This document shows, piece by piece, positions 25,602 to 34,158 of a stretch of 64,000 bases of DNA. The translations under genes were made by a program, and so were the position numbers. The notes below the pieces were generated by a model, which worked only from the letters and a program-made list of their open reading frames with translations, ran no database searches and was not told the DNA's origin. The DNA lies in assembly GCF_040544485.1 (NCBI RefSeq), contig NZ_JBDZDV010000004.1:183326-247325 (forward strand), written 5' to 3'. Source of the stretch: Lacicoccus halitifaciens (lineage in GTDB: Bacteria; Bacillota; Bacilli; Staphylococcales; Salinicoccaceae). The number at the start of each line of letters is the position of its first letter. Positions within the stretch are counted from its first letter, which is position 1.

Positions 25602-26954
25602 GTGTCTTTAAGTAAACAGTTGGCTGAATATGTCGTCTCGTTGAAATATGACGACATTCCTGAAGACGTGGTGGAGTTTACGAAATTATGCATACTGGAT
25701 TATTTCAGCTCCGCCATCGCCGGGAAAGATATGCCGCCGATCCAGAAGATCGAGGAGATGGTCGAGGTGCTCGGGGGGAATGAGCAGGCATCCCTGATCA
25801 ACGGGGGGAAATCCTCCGTGGCGAACGCCGCATTATTGAATGGTGCTTCAAGCCATATCGTGGAACAGGATGATATTCATAAAAGCTCGATCATCCATGC
25901 TGCCACCGTCGTCATCCCTGCAGCCCTTGCCGTTGCTGAATGGAAGAAACTCGACGGTAAAGATTTAATCACAGCCGTCGTCGCGGGATATGAAGTATGC
26001 TTCCGGATCGGTGAAGCCGTCTCCCCGTCGCATTACTACTATTGGCATAATACGGCGACCTGCGGAACTTTCGGTTCGGCTGCGGCAGTGGCCAAACTAT
26101 TGGGTCTTTCTGTGGAACAGACTGTCCATGCACTCGGCAGTGCCGGCACCCAGGCTGCAGGTTTATGGGAATTCATCGAAGATGGTGCCATGTCAAAACA
26201 GCTCCATCCCGGAAAAGCTGCCATGAACGGTGTGATTGCGAGCATGCTTGCAGAAAAGGATTTCACCGGTGCATCAAAAATCATGGAAGGCAGGCGCGGT
26301 TTCTTCGAAGCCATGAGTGATGATTATGATGCGGCAAAAATCACCGAAGGCCTGGGCCATGAATTCAAGATCATGGAGAATTCTTTCAAGATCCATGCCT
26401 CATGCAGGCATACACATCATGCGATGGACCTCGTATCGGACCTCGCAAAGCAGCAGGATCTGGACCCCGATGCCGTGGACAAAGTCGAAGTCGGCACTTA
26501 TCAGGTCGCCATCAACATCACCGATGACGAGGACCCGCAGACGATCTATCAGGGCAAATTCAGCCTGCAGTACTGTACTGCACTTGCACTCGTCAAGCAG
26601 AGCGGCAGCCTCGACACTTTCACCGAAGAAAATCTTTGGGATGGGACCGTCAGGGAACTCATGCAGAAAGTCGAAGTGTACGTCGATGATGAAGTTGATG
26701 CTGCATATCCGGAAAAATGGGGGGCAAACGTCAAGGTCCATCTGACAAACGGGGAGACGGTCGAACTGTCCACCGAATATCCTAAAGGAGACCCTGAGAA
26801 TAATGTCTCACCGGATGAACTTTATGAGAAGTTCATGGTGCTTTCCAAAGGCATTGATGAGAGCCGGGCGGAAGAGGTGGCTGAAAATATCATGACCCTT
26901 GAAGATATCAGCGACTTGAGCATGCTTTTCCCTCATAATATGGCGGTGAAGTAG
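25602..26954 (+). CDS. MmgE/PrpD family protein
   Basis: 450 residues from the GTG at 25602, 9 bp after AAAGGAGG; an in-frame ATG at 25542 lies inside the promoter and is rejected. The family includes 2-methylcitrate dehydratase and cis-aconitate decarboxylase. Visible family blocks are DYFSSAIAGKD, NGASSHIVEQDDIHKSSIIHA, GYEVCFRIGEA, TCGTFGSAAAVAKLLGL and ASCRHTHHAMDL. As the first gene of a cluster with CoA-transferase, hydratase and CitE-like lyase, it may act on a C5/C6 tricarboxylate or dicarboxylate. Decarboxylase versus dehydratase cannot be told by eye. Confidence 0.82.
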   Translation: MSLSKQLAEYVVSLKYDDIPEDVVEFTKLCILDYFSSAIAGKDMPPIQKIEEMVEVLGGNEQASLINGGKSSVANAALLNGASSHIVEQDDIHKSSIIHAATVVIPAALAVAEWKKLDGKDLITAVVAGYEVCFRIGEAVSPSHYYYWHNTATCGTFGSAAAVAKLLGLSVEQTVHALGSAGTQAAGLWEFIEDGAMSKQLHPGKAAMNGVIASMLAEKDFTGASKIMEGRRGFFEAMSDDYDAAKITEGLGHEFKIMENSFKIHASCRHTHHAMDLVSDLAKQQDLDPDAVDKVEVGTYQVAINITDDEDPQTIYQGKFSLQYCTALALVKQSGSLDTFTEENLWDGTVRELMQKVEVYVDDEVDAAYPEKWGANVKVHLTNGETVELSTEYPKGDPENNVSPDELYEKFMVLSKGIDESRAEEVAENIMTLEDISDLSMLFPHNMAVK

Positions 26955-27004
26955 TATAATGCCCATAGATTTTTTGTACATGAGCAGAGAAAAGGATGAT
27001 TAGC

Positions 27005-27652
27005 ATGAAATTGAAGAGTGTTACAAGGGAAGTACTCCCGAACTCGGTAACGACCATTTTAAGGCAGGCAATTCTAAAAGGAGACCTGAAGCCGGAAGAA
27101 AGGCTCGTCCAGGCGGATATCGCCGAACAGCTCGGTGTCAGCAGGATGCCTGTCAGGGAAGCTCTGAAAACTTTGGAACTCGAAGGTCTGGTGACCCTGG
27201 AGCCGCATAAGGGTGCGATCGTGAACTCATTGACGATCGAGGACATCGATGAAATATACGAGCTGCGCACGATACTCGAACCTTTCACCCTTGAGCGCAG
27301 CATACCGAACCTTGAGCCTGAGGATTTGACCGGGCTTGAGAACCTCCATGAGACAATGCTTGAAACGACGGAGATCGAGACTTATGTGGACTTGAACAAC
27401 CGGTTTCATAATCTCTCATTGTCAGGGTCGAAAAGCAAAAGGCTCCACGGACTGATGGCCAGGGTTTCACACGGCATCGCCAAGGACACGCCTTATGTCA
27501 TCCCTGATCAGATCGAGAAATCAAACGAGGAACACGCGAGAATCCTCCGTGCCATCAAGACGGGTGATATAGAAGGTGCCTGCGCGGAATATGCCTACCA
27601 TATCAAGAGGACGCATAAGGACCTGATCCCCCTTTTGAACCTAGATAATTAA
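27005..27652 (+). CDS. GntR-family transcriptional regulator (FCD class)
   Basis: 215 residues from the ATG at 27005, after AAAAGG; the ATG at 26996 abuts that site. The N-terminal winged helix (about 15-75) contains VQADIAEQLGVSRMPVREALKTLELEGLV, and the rest is an all-helical FCD ligand domain starting at EDIDEIYELRTILEPF. It lies between the MmgE gene and the rest of the catabolic cluster. Identical candidate operators in the promoters on both sides make it the likely local repressor, released by a pathway acid (inference). Confidence 0.9.
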   Translation: MKLKSVTREVLPNSVTTILRQAILKGDLKPEERLVQADIAEQLGVSRMPVREALKTLELEGLVTLEPHKGAIVNSLTIEDIDEIYELRTILEPFTLERSIPNLEPEDLTGLENLHETMLETTEIETYVDLNNRFHNLSLSGSKSKRLHGLMARVSHGIAKDTPYVIPDQIEKSNEEHARILRAIKTGDIEGACAEYAYHIKRTHKDLIPLLNLDN

Positions 27653-27670
27653 AAATTATATAAATTCTAA

Positions 27671-27702
27671 AAATTCTGTTTACAAACAAACAGAATTCTT
27701 TT
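27671..27702 (+). terminator. Weak terminator or dyad after gntR
   Basis: AATTCTGTTT (27672-27681), loop ACAAAC, AAACAGAATT (27688-27697), then CTTTT. It is A/T-rich, so termination would be partial. It directly precedes the next promoter. Confidence 0.5.
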
Positions 27703-27729
27703 ACACTGGGATTGTATCCAATCTACAAT
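27700..27729 (+). promoter_or_regulatory. Promoter of the lyase operon with a GntR-type operator
   Basis: TTTACA (27700-27705), 18 bp, TACAAT (27724-27729). ATTGTATCCAAT (27711-27722) lies in the spacer, one base before the -10 box, as at the MmgE promoter. A wider dyad ATTGTA-N7-TACAAT overlaps it. Confidence 0.7.
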
Positions 27730-27762
27730 ATCCTGAATTGAGAAGGGTTTAGGTGAAGATAT

Positions 27763-28605
27763 ATGGACAAAAGCTGGTTTTTCATACCCGGCAGCAAAGA
27801 TAAATTCCTGGCCAAGTCAACAGAGCTGAACGCCGATATCATCATATTCGATTTGGAAGACAGTGTCGTCCAGGCGGAGAAGGCGGCAGCCAGGGAAAAA
27901 ATCAGGCCGTGGTTGAACAACCCCGATATCCATTCAAAAAAGTATGTGAGAGTGAATGAAGTTCACAGCACTTATTTCATTGATGATGTGAGGGAACTGG
28001 CCGGCGAGGACCTGGATGGCATCGTCTTGCCGAAGGCCGCTGAATCCGATGATATAAAAATATTGGATTATCTGCTCACCACCTTTGAAAAACAAAACAA
28101 TTTGAAGACAAATGATATTAAAATCGTACCATTGATAGAAACCGGCAAAGGCATGATGAATGCCCTGGAGATCGCCTCATCCTCACCAAGGGTGGAAGCG
28201 ATGGCTTTCGGTGCCGAAGATTATATGCTGGATGTCAGCATACCGGGTGACGGCAATCAGTCACTACTTCATGCTCGGTCGACACTTGTCGCTGCATCGA
28301 GTGCTGCAGGCATCAGCCAGCCGGTCGACTCCGTGTTCACTGACTTCAAAGATCCGGAAGGTTTGAGGGAAGCATCTGCTTTAAGCCGGGGGCTCGGTTT
28401 CCAGGGCCGTCTCGTCATCCATCCGAAACAGATCGAGGCAGTCAACGAAGTCTATGCCCCGACACAAGCAGAAGTCGAAGAAGCTGAAAAAATCGTTGAT
28501 GCTTTTGAGTCCTCTTCAAATGATGGTGAAGGTGCCATCGAAGTGGAAGGCAAGATGATCGACCCGCCTGTTTATGAGCGGGCAAAAAATTTATTAAAAA
28601 TGTAA
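27763..28605 (+). CDS. HpcH/HpaI-CitE family acyl-CoA lyase
   Basis: 280-residue Mg-dependent lyase of the CitE/malyl-CoA lyase type. WFFIPGSKDKFLAKS at the N-terminus is the family opening; substrate and metal residues are seen in IIFDLEDSV, YVRVNE, PLIETGKGM (Glu) and FGAEDYMLD (Asp). The C-terminal IHPKQIEAVNEVYAP and GAIEVEGKMIDPPVYERA are also typical. Relatives cleave citramalyl-CoA to acetyl-CoA and pyruvate, or malyl-/methylmalyl-CoA to glyoxylate plus acyl-CoA. Neighbours supply CoA activation and hydration, so it is the probable final step. Confidence 0.88.
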   Translation: MDKSWFFIPGSKDKFLAKSTELNADIIIFDLEDSVVQAEKAAAREKIRPWLNNPDIHSKKYVRVNEVHSTYFIDDVRELAGEDLDGIVLPKAAESDDIKILDYLLTTFEKQNNLKTNDIKIVPLIETGKGMMNALEIASSSPRVEAMAFGAEDYMLDVSIPGDGNQSLLHARSTLVAASSAAGISQPVDSVFTDFKDPEGLREASALSRGLGFQGRLVIHPKQIEAVNEVYAPTQAEVEEAEKIVDAFESSSNDGEGAIEVEGKMIDPPVYERAKNLLKM

Positions 28606-28632
28606 GCGGTTTATTTATATAGGAGGAATTCA

Positions 28633-29781
28633 ATGTTACCACTGGAAGGTGTTACAGTCGTCTCTTTGGAACAGGCCATCGCCGTCCCTTTTGCGACACG
28701 GCAGCTCGCCGATCTCGGTGCAAGGGTGATCAAAGTTGAAAGGCCGGGCGTCGGGGATTTTGCGAGAGGTTATGACACGACGGTCAACGGCATGTCGAGT
28801 CATTTCGTATGGACGAACCGTTCCAAGGAATCCATCACTTTAAACCTTAAAGACGAAGATGATAAGGAAGTCCTTTCGAAACTGCTTGAAAAGGCGGATG
28901 TGTTCGTTCAGAATCTGGCACCCGGTGCGATTGAACGCATGGGTTTCGTGCCTGAGGAAATGGTTGAGAAACACCCGGAGCTGATCGTCTGCAGTTTATC
29001 AGGCTACGGCAAGGGCGGCCCCTACGAACAGAAGAAAGCCTATGATCTGCTGGTCCAGTGCGAGGCCGGCCTCGTATCGGTCACAGGCACTGAAGATGAA
29101 CCGTCCAAAGCTGGCATTTCCATCGCGGATATCGCCGCAGGGATGTACGCATACACGGGCATACTCACCGCCCTGATGAACCGCATGAAGACCGGCAGGG
29201 GCACGGTGCTTGAAGTCTCAATGCTTGAAGCACTCGGTGAATGGATGGGCTATCCGGCATATTACGCGCAGTACGGCGGTAAGGAACCCGCCCGCACAGG
29301 CGCGAGCCACTCCACCATCTACCCGTACGGTCCGTTTGAATGCGGTGACGGTAAAACGGTTTTCATCGGGCTTCAGAATGAAAGGGAATGGGCACAGTTC
29401 TGCAGGGAAGTGCTGAATGATGAATCACTCGCTCAGGATGACCGCTTCAATGCAAATTACCTGCGTTCCGAAAACAGGAAAGAACTCAAAACGATCATCG
29501 AAGAGGCATTTGCGGAGCTCACTTCGGATGTCGTGATCGAGAGGGTCGAGAAAGCGAAGATTGCGAATGCCAGATTGAACAACATGAAAGACTTCTTCAA
29601 TCACCCGCAGCTGAAGGCAAGAGACCGCTGGAGGGAGATCGGCACGCCGGGAGGCAATATCGCATCACTGCTCCCGCCGGTGACTTCGAAGGACTTCGAT
29701 CCTGTGATGAAAGATGTCCCGGCCCTCGGCGAACATACAGAAAAGATACTTGAGGAATTGGGCGTATCATCCAAACCTTAA
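28633..29781 (+). CDS. Class III (CaiB/BaiF) CoA-transferase
   Basis: 382-residue formyl-CoA-transferase-type enzyme; ATG after ATAGGAGGAA. LEQAIAVPFATRQLADLGARV at the start, SLSGYGKGGPY in the middle and the Asp in SIADIAAGM (the covalent acyl-anhydride residue of the family) are visible. It would move CoA, probably from succinyl-CoA, to the dicarboxylate substrate. It lies 27 bp downstream of the lyase gene in one operon. Confidence 0.9.
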   Translation: MLPLEGVTVVSLEQAIAVPFATRQLADLGARVIKVERPGVGDFARGYDTTVNGMSSHFVWTNRSKESITLNLKDEDDKEVLSKLLEKADVFVQNLAPGAIERMGFVPEEMVEKHPELIVCSLSGYGKGGPYEQKKAYDLLVQCEAGLVSVTGTEDEPSKAGISIADIAAGMYAYTGILTALMNRMKTGRGTVLEVSMLEALGEWMGYPAYYAQYGGKEPARTGASHSTIYPYGPFECGDGKTVFIGLQNEREWAQFCREVLNDESLAQDDRFNANYLRSENRKELKTIIEEAFAELTSDVVIERVEKAKIANARLNNMKDFFNHPQLKARDRWREIGTPGGNIASLLPPVTSKDFDPVMKDVPALGEHTEKILEELGVSSKP

Positions 29782-29805
29782 AATAAAACAACAGGAGGCA
29801 TTTCA

Positions 29806-30327
29806 ATGAGTGTACAGGAAGGCTGGACAGGCCGTTATTATGAAGATTTCTCGGAAGGGGACATCTACCCGCACCCCCTGGGGAGGACGGTGACGAAAAC
29901 AGACAATATATACATGACGCTTTTGACGCAGAACACAAACCCGATCCACTTTGATGATTACTACTCGGAGAAGACGGAATTCGGCAAACCGCTTGTCGAC
30001 TCGACATTCACGCTGGCCCTCGTCACGGGGCAGTCCGTCACCGATATTTCGCAAAACGCCATGGCGAACCTCGGGTGGGACAACATCAAGCTTCCCAACC
30101 CCGTATTTGAAGGGGATACGATTTATTCATATTCGGAAGTGACCGGACTGCGCGAATCGAAATCCCGTCCGAATGTCGGCATCGTCAATGTAAAGACATA
30201 CGGTTACAACCAGCGCGCGGAGGTGGTCATCTCCTTCGACAGGACAATGATGGTCTATAAGAAGTCACATGCACCGAACCAGCAGAACGAATTACTGGAA
30301 GAAGTGCTCAAAAAGCAAAAACAGTAA
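29806..30327 (+). CDS. MaoC-family acyl-CoA hydratase
   Basis: 173-residue hot-dog-fold hydratase; ATG after CAGGAGG. The hydratase-2 motif is seen in LTQNTNPIHFDDYYSEKTEFGKPLV, with the conserved Asp and His. Expected to hydrate a CoA-bound unsaturated acid such as itaconyl-CoA or mesaconyl-CoA to the hydroxyacyl-CoA cut by the neighbouring lyase. Sequence alone does not fix the substrate. Confidence 0.87.
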   Translation: MSVQEGWTGRYYEDFSEGDIYPHPLGRTVTKTDNIYMTLLTQNTNPIHFDDYYSEKTEFGKPLVDSTFTLALVTGQSVTDISQNAMANLGWDNIKLPNPVFEGDTIYSYSEVTGLRESKSRPNVGIVNVKTYGYNQRAEVVISFDRTMMVYKKSHAPNQQNELLEEVLKKQKQ

Positions 30328-30342
30328 CGATGGAGGCAGTTT

Positions 30343-31185
30343 ATGAAAGTGATCCAGTATACGGAAATCGTCGATGAAGTTTCGAGGATCTGCCAGGAAG
30401 CGAATTTCGACCTCGCCGAAGACGTCGTCAATGCCTTTAAAGAGTCTGTGAAAACCGAGTCTTCCGCAGCAGGGAAAAGCATTTTGAACCAGCTGATCGA
30501 GAATGCGGACATCGCCACTTCAAACCGCGTGCCGATGTGCCAGGATACGGGCGTCTCCGTGTTCCTCGTCAAACTCGGCCAGGACTGCCATATCACCGGC
30601 GGCAGGCTTGAGGACGCGATCAACGAAGGCGTTAGGAAAGGCTACGATGAGGGGTATTTGAGGTATTCGATCGTGGATGATCCGATCACACGCAAAAACA
30701 CCGGTGACAATACGCCCGCAGTCATCCATATCGAACTGGTCGAAGGAGACACCCTCGACGTCCAGATGTCCGCCAAAGGCGGCGGGGCGGAAAATATGAG
30801 CGCGATGAAGATGCTCACGCCTTCTGCAGGATTGGACGGGGTGAAGGATTTCATCATGAAGACGGTGAAGGAAGCGGGACCGAATGCATGTCCGCCCCTG
30901 GTTGTCGGGATAGGCATTGGCGGCAACTTTGAAGTCGCCCCTTATCTTGCGAAAAAGTCGTTGTTCAGACCTGTCGGCGAAAGGCATCCGGATAAGGATA
31001 TCGCGGCACTCGAAATGGAGCTGCATGAAGCCGTCAACCGGCTCGGCATCGGCCCGCAGGGGCTCGGCGGCGACACCACCGCACTGGACATCAAAGTGGA
31101 GACCGCCCCCTGCCATATTGCAGCCCTTCCTGTTGCGGTCAACTTGAACTGCCATGCCAGCCGGCATAAACATTTCGTCATTTAA
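30343..31185 (+). CDS. Class I fumarase/tartrate dehydratase, alpha subunit
   Basis: 280-residue iron-sulfur hydro-lyase subunit. Three cluster-ligand Cys lie in VPMCQDTG, GPNACPPL and NLNCHASRH. VVGIGIGGNFE and GPQGLGGDTTALD are also characteristic. Two-subunit class I enzymes act on fumarate, L-tartrate or mesaconate. In this operon mesaconate-citramalate interconversion is an attractive role, but ordinary fumarase activity is equally compatible. Confidence 0.9.
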   Translation: MKVIQYTEIVDEVSRICQEANFDLAEDVVNAFKESVKTESSAAGKSILNQLIENADIATSNRVPMCQDTGVSVFLVKLGQDCHITGGRLEDAINEGVRKGYDEGYLRYSIVDDPITRKNTGDNTPAVIHIELVEGDTLDVQMSAKGGGAENMSAMKMLTPSAGLDGVKDFIMKTVKEAGPNACPPLVVGIGIGGNFEVAPYLAKKSLFRPVGERHPDKDIAALEMELHEAVNRLGIGPQGLGGDTTALDIKVETAPCHIAALPVAVNLNCHASRHKHFVI

Positions 31186-31195
31186 GGAGGTCCTT

Positions 31196-31750
31196 ATGTC
31201 CGAGAAACGCATCAGAGTACCTTTTGATCCCGGTGCTGCCGAAAGCCTGAAGAGCGGGGACACGGTCCTGCTCTCCGGTACGATCTATACGGCAAGGGAT
31301 GCAGCACATAAACGCATGGCCGAGCAGCTGGAGAATGGTGAGGCGCTTCCGGTCGACCTGGAGGGCCAGGTGATATATTACGTCGGCCCGACACCGGCGA
31401 GGCCGGGCGAAGTCATCGGTTCTGCGGGACCGACGACGAGCAGCCGGATGGATGCCTATACACCGGCGCTCCTTTCACACGGCCTGAAGGGGATGATCGG
31501 GAAAGGCTACCGGAGCCGGGAAGTGATCGATGCCATTCAGAAGAATAATGCGGTGTATATGGTGGCAATCGGCGGGACCGGCGCACTGCTCGCCCGGAAG
31601 ATCACCGCTTCGGCACTCGTCGCTTACGAAGATCTCGGCACCGAAGCCATCCGCAGACTGGAGGTCGAGGATTTTCCCTGCATCGTGATCAATGACAGTG
31701 AGGGAAATGATTTTTATGAAAGTTCACAGCAGTCTTTCAGCAACGATTGA
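31196..31750 (+). CDS. Class I fumarase/tartrate dehydratase, beta subunit
   Basis: 184 residues from the ATG at 31196, after TAAGGAGG; an in-frame start 42 bp upstream lies inside the alpha subunit gene and is rejected. GDTVLLSGTIYTARDAAHKRM, GPTPARPGEVIGSAGPTTS and IGKGYRS are family blocks. It pairs with the alpha subunit 10 bp upstream. Confidence 0.9.
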   Translation: MSEKRIRVPFDPGAAESLKSGDTVLLSGTIYTARDAAHKRMAEQLENGEALPVDLEGQVIYYVGPTPARPGEVIGSAGPTTSSRMDAYTPALLSHGLKGMIGKGYRSREVIDAIQKNNAVYMVAIGGTGALLARKITASALVAYEDLGTEAIRRLEVEDFPCIVINDSEGNDFYESSQQSFSND

Positions 31751-31782
31751 CTAATATGAATATCAGGAGGAAATTGATAACG

Positions 31783-32979
31783 ATGAGCGATTTATTACAA
31801 TCGGAAACGATCAAACTCAGTGAAGAAGAACGTTTGCAGCTGCGCAAGGAAGTCCGGGAACTGTGCGAGAAATTCGGCAATGAATACTGGAGGGAACTGG
31901 ACCCGGACAGGAAATACCCGCAGGAATTCGTCGATGCACTGACTGAAGAAGGGTATTTATCGGTATTGATCCCGAAAGAATACGGCGGCAAAGGCTACGG
32001 CCTGACGGAGGCGACCATCATCCTGGAAGAGATACATAGGGCGGGCGGCCATGCGGCGGCCTGCCACGCACAGATGTATACGATGGGATCTCTTCTGAGG
32101 CATGGCAGCAGGGAGCAGAAGGAGAAATACTTACCCGGCATCGCAAGCGGCGAAATCCGGATGCAGGCTTTCTCCATAACAGAACCCGAAGCAGGCTCGA
32201 ACACCACGGCGATCGAGACTTTTGCCGAAAAGACGGATGACGGTTATGTCATCAACGGCCATAAGAACTGGACAAGCCGCATCAAGCAGTCAGACCTGCT
32301 TCTTCTACTCGCCAGGACCACACCGCTTGAAGAAGTCGAAAAGAAATCAAGGGGGATGACTTTATTCCTGGTGGACCTCAGGGAAATCAGGCAGAATCAG
32401 CCGAATGCACTTGAAGTCGAATCGGTCAGAACGATGTTCAACTACGCCACCAATAAAATCTGGTATAAGAACATGAAGGTGCCTGAAGACAGTGTCATAG
32501 GCGAAGTCGGCAGCGGCTTCAAATATGTCCTGGACGGCATGAATGCCGAAAGGATCCTGCTTGCTTCGGAAAGCATCGGCGATGGTTACTTCTTCATCGA
32601 CCATGCGGTCGAGTATGCGAGTGAACGGGAAGTCTTCAACAGGAAGATCGGACAGAACCAGGGTGTCCAGTTCCCGATCGCAAGGGCCTACGCCTCCATC
32701 AAGGCTGCCGATGCCTTGAGGTATAAAGCCGCCGAGAAATTTGACACCGGCGAAAATTGCGGCGAGGAAGCGAACACCGCCAAACTGATCTCCAGTGAAG
32801 CAAGCTGGGAAGCGGCGAACGTCGCCATGAACACATACGGCGGGAACGGCTTCGTCGATCAGTATGACATTGAACGCAAGTTCAGGGAAACAAGGATGTA
32901 CCAGGTCGCACCTGTGAATAATAATATGATTCTTTCGTACATCGGACAGCATGTACTCGGTATGCCGAGATCATACTAG
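31783..32979 (+). CDS. Acyl-CoA dehydrogenase family flavoprotein with atypical catalytic region
   Basis: 398 residues from the ATG at 31783; AGGAGG lies 12 bp upstream. FAD and substrate segments FSITEPEAGSNTT and WTSRIKQSD are normal. Near the C-terminus, where most members have YEGT with the catalytic Glu, this protein reads YQVAPVNNNMIL; the preceding TYGGNGFVDQYDIERKFRE is intact. Either the base is elsewhere, as in some family branches, or the reaction differs. It could link methylsuccinyl-CoA to mesaconyl-CoA in this cluster. Confidence 0.82.
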   Translation: MSDLLQSETIKLSEEERLQLRKEVRELCEKFGNEYWRELDPDRKYPQEFVDALTEEGYLSVLIPKEYGGKGYGLTEATIILEEIHRAGGHAAACHAQMYTMGSLLRHGSREQKEKYLPGIASGEIRMQAFSITEPEAGSNTTAIETFAEKTDDGYVINGHKNWTSRIKQSDLLLLLARTTPLEEVEKKSRGMTLFLVDLREIRQNQPNALEVESVRTMFNYATNKIWYKNMKVPEDSVIGEVGSGFKYVLDGMNAERILLASESIGDGYFFIDHAVEYASEREVFNRKIGQNQGVQFPIARAYASIKAADALRYKAAEKFDTGENCGEEANTAKLISSEASWEAANVAMNTYGGNGFVDQYDIERKFRETRMYQVAPVNNNMILSYIGQHVLGMPRSY

Positions 32980-33012
32980 GTATATGCAAATAAAAACAAA
33001 GGGGAGTTAATT

Positions 33013-34074
33013 ATGAAAAAGTTTTGGTTATTGCTCAGCACGATGATTATTGCGGTCGTTTTGGCAGCCTGCGGCAACGGAGGTACGGATGAAGGCACGG
33101 AAGGAAACGGTGAAGGCGAGGCAGAAGCTGATTTTGAGGAGAACGAGTATCCATCTACTGTGACTGTCGGTACAGCTTCGCAGGGCGGTACTTATTACAT
33201 CTGGGGCGGCGGCCTCTCGACATTGCTTGAAGAACACCTCGATATCTCTTCAAACATTGAAGTGACGGGCGGTCCGGTGCATAACATCCAGCTGCTGGAT
33301 GCAGATGACATTCAGCTTGGAATGGTGACGGAAGGACCTCTTTATGAAGGTTATACAGGCGAAGGTGAATGGGCGGATCAGGAATATGATGATATCCGTG
33401 TGATTTTCCCGATGTATGATACACCGTTCAACTGGTTCTCATTGGCCTCAACAGGTGCTGAAAACCTTGAAGACCATGAGGGCGAACGCGTCGGAATCGG
33501 TCCTGCAGGCGGCACGCCGGGCACTTACAACCCGATAATCTATGATATCCTCGGCATCGAAACAGGCGACCAGGTGGCAGCCGGTGCAAGTGACATGGTT
33601 TCACAGATGCTTGACGGCCAGCTGGATCATATCGGCTTCTCTGCAGGTCTTCCGATTTCAGCGGTTGTAGAAGCTGAAACGCAGGCGGACATCAACATTT
33701 ACGGCCTTACAGAAGAGCAGCGTACCACAGTGATGGAAGAACTCCCGTACTTCCAGGAATTCACCATCCCGGGCGGCACTTATGACTCAATGGACGAAGA
33801 TATTGAAACCGTTTCCCAATTCAACTACGGTGTCGTCCAAAAAGAGGCAAACTCTGATTTCGTCTATGACCTTGTGAAAGCGTACCATGAAAACATCGAT
33901 CAGATGATCGACACCCATAACTCGGCTTCAGAGGCGGAAGATCCTGAAGTCATCACGAATAACACAGATTACCCGATGCATCCGGGAGCCATCCGCTACT
34001 ATGAGGAAATCGGCGTAGAACTTGCTGATGAAGTTTATCCTGAAGAGTGGAGCGACGAGGAAGACAGTGAATAA
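33013..34074 (+). CDS. TAXI-family TRAP transporter binding lipoprotein (first system)
   Basis: 353 residues with a lipoprotein signal peptide: charged MKKFW, hydrophobic core, lipobox LAAC with Cys20, then an acidic Gly/Glu linker to about 45. The mature start TVTVGTASQGGTYYIWGGGLS is the TAXI signature. It captures a carboxylate outside the membrane for the fused permease encoded next. It begins 33 bp after the acyl-CoA dehydrogenase gene, so the transporter probably belongs to the catabolic operon. Confidence 0.9.
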   Translation: MKKFWLLLSTMIIAVVLAACGNGGTDEGTEGNGEGEAEADFEENEYPSTVTVGTASQGGTYYIWGGGLSTLLEEHLDISSNIEVTGGPVHNIQLLDADDIQLGMVTEGPLYEGYTGEGEWADQEYDDIRVIFPMYDTPFNWFSLASTGAENLEDHEGERVGIGPAGGTPGTYNPIIYDILGIETGDQVAAGASDMVSQMLDGQLDHIGFSAGLPISAVVEAETQADINIYGLTEEQRTTVMEELPYFQEFTIPGGTYDSMDEDIETVSQFNYGVVQKEANSDFVYDLVKAYHENIDQMIDTHNSASEAEDPEVITNNTDYPMHPGAIRYYEEIGVELADEVYPEEWSDEEDSE

Positions 34075-34105
34075 CATTATTTTTACATGCTGACTCTGTT
34101 CATTG

Positions 34106-34131
34106 ATACAGCCGGTTGAAACCGGCTGTAT
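34106..34131 (+). other. Intergenic stem-loop between binding protein and permease genes
   Basis: ATACAGCCGGT (34106-34116), loop TGAA, ACCGGCTGTAT (34121-34131). It is not followed by a T run, so it is more likely an mRNA-stabilising or attenuating hairpin than a terminator. The second TRAP operon has one in the same position. Confidence 0.8.
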
Positions 34132-34158
34132 TAATGCAGGGATAAGGGGGGGAAGCGC

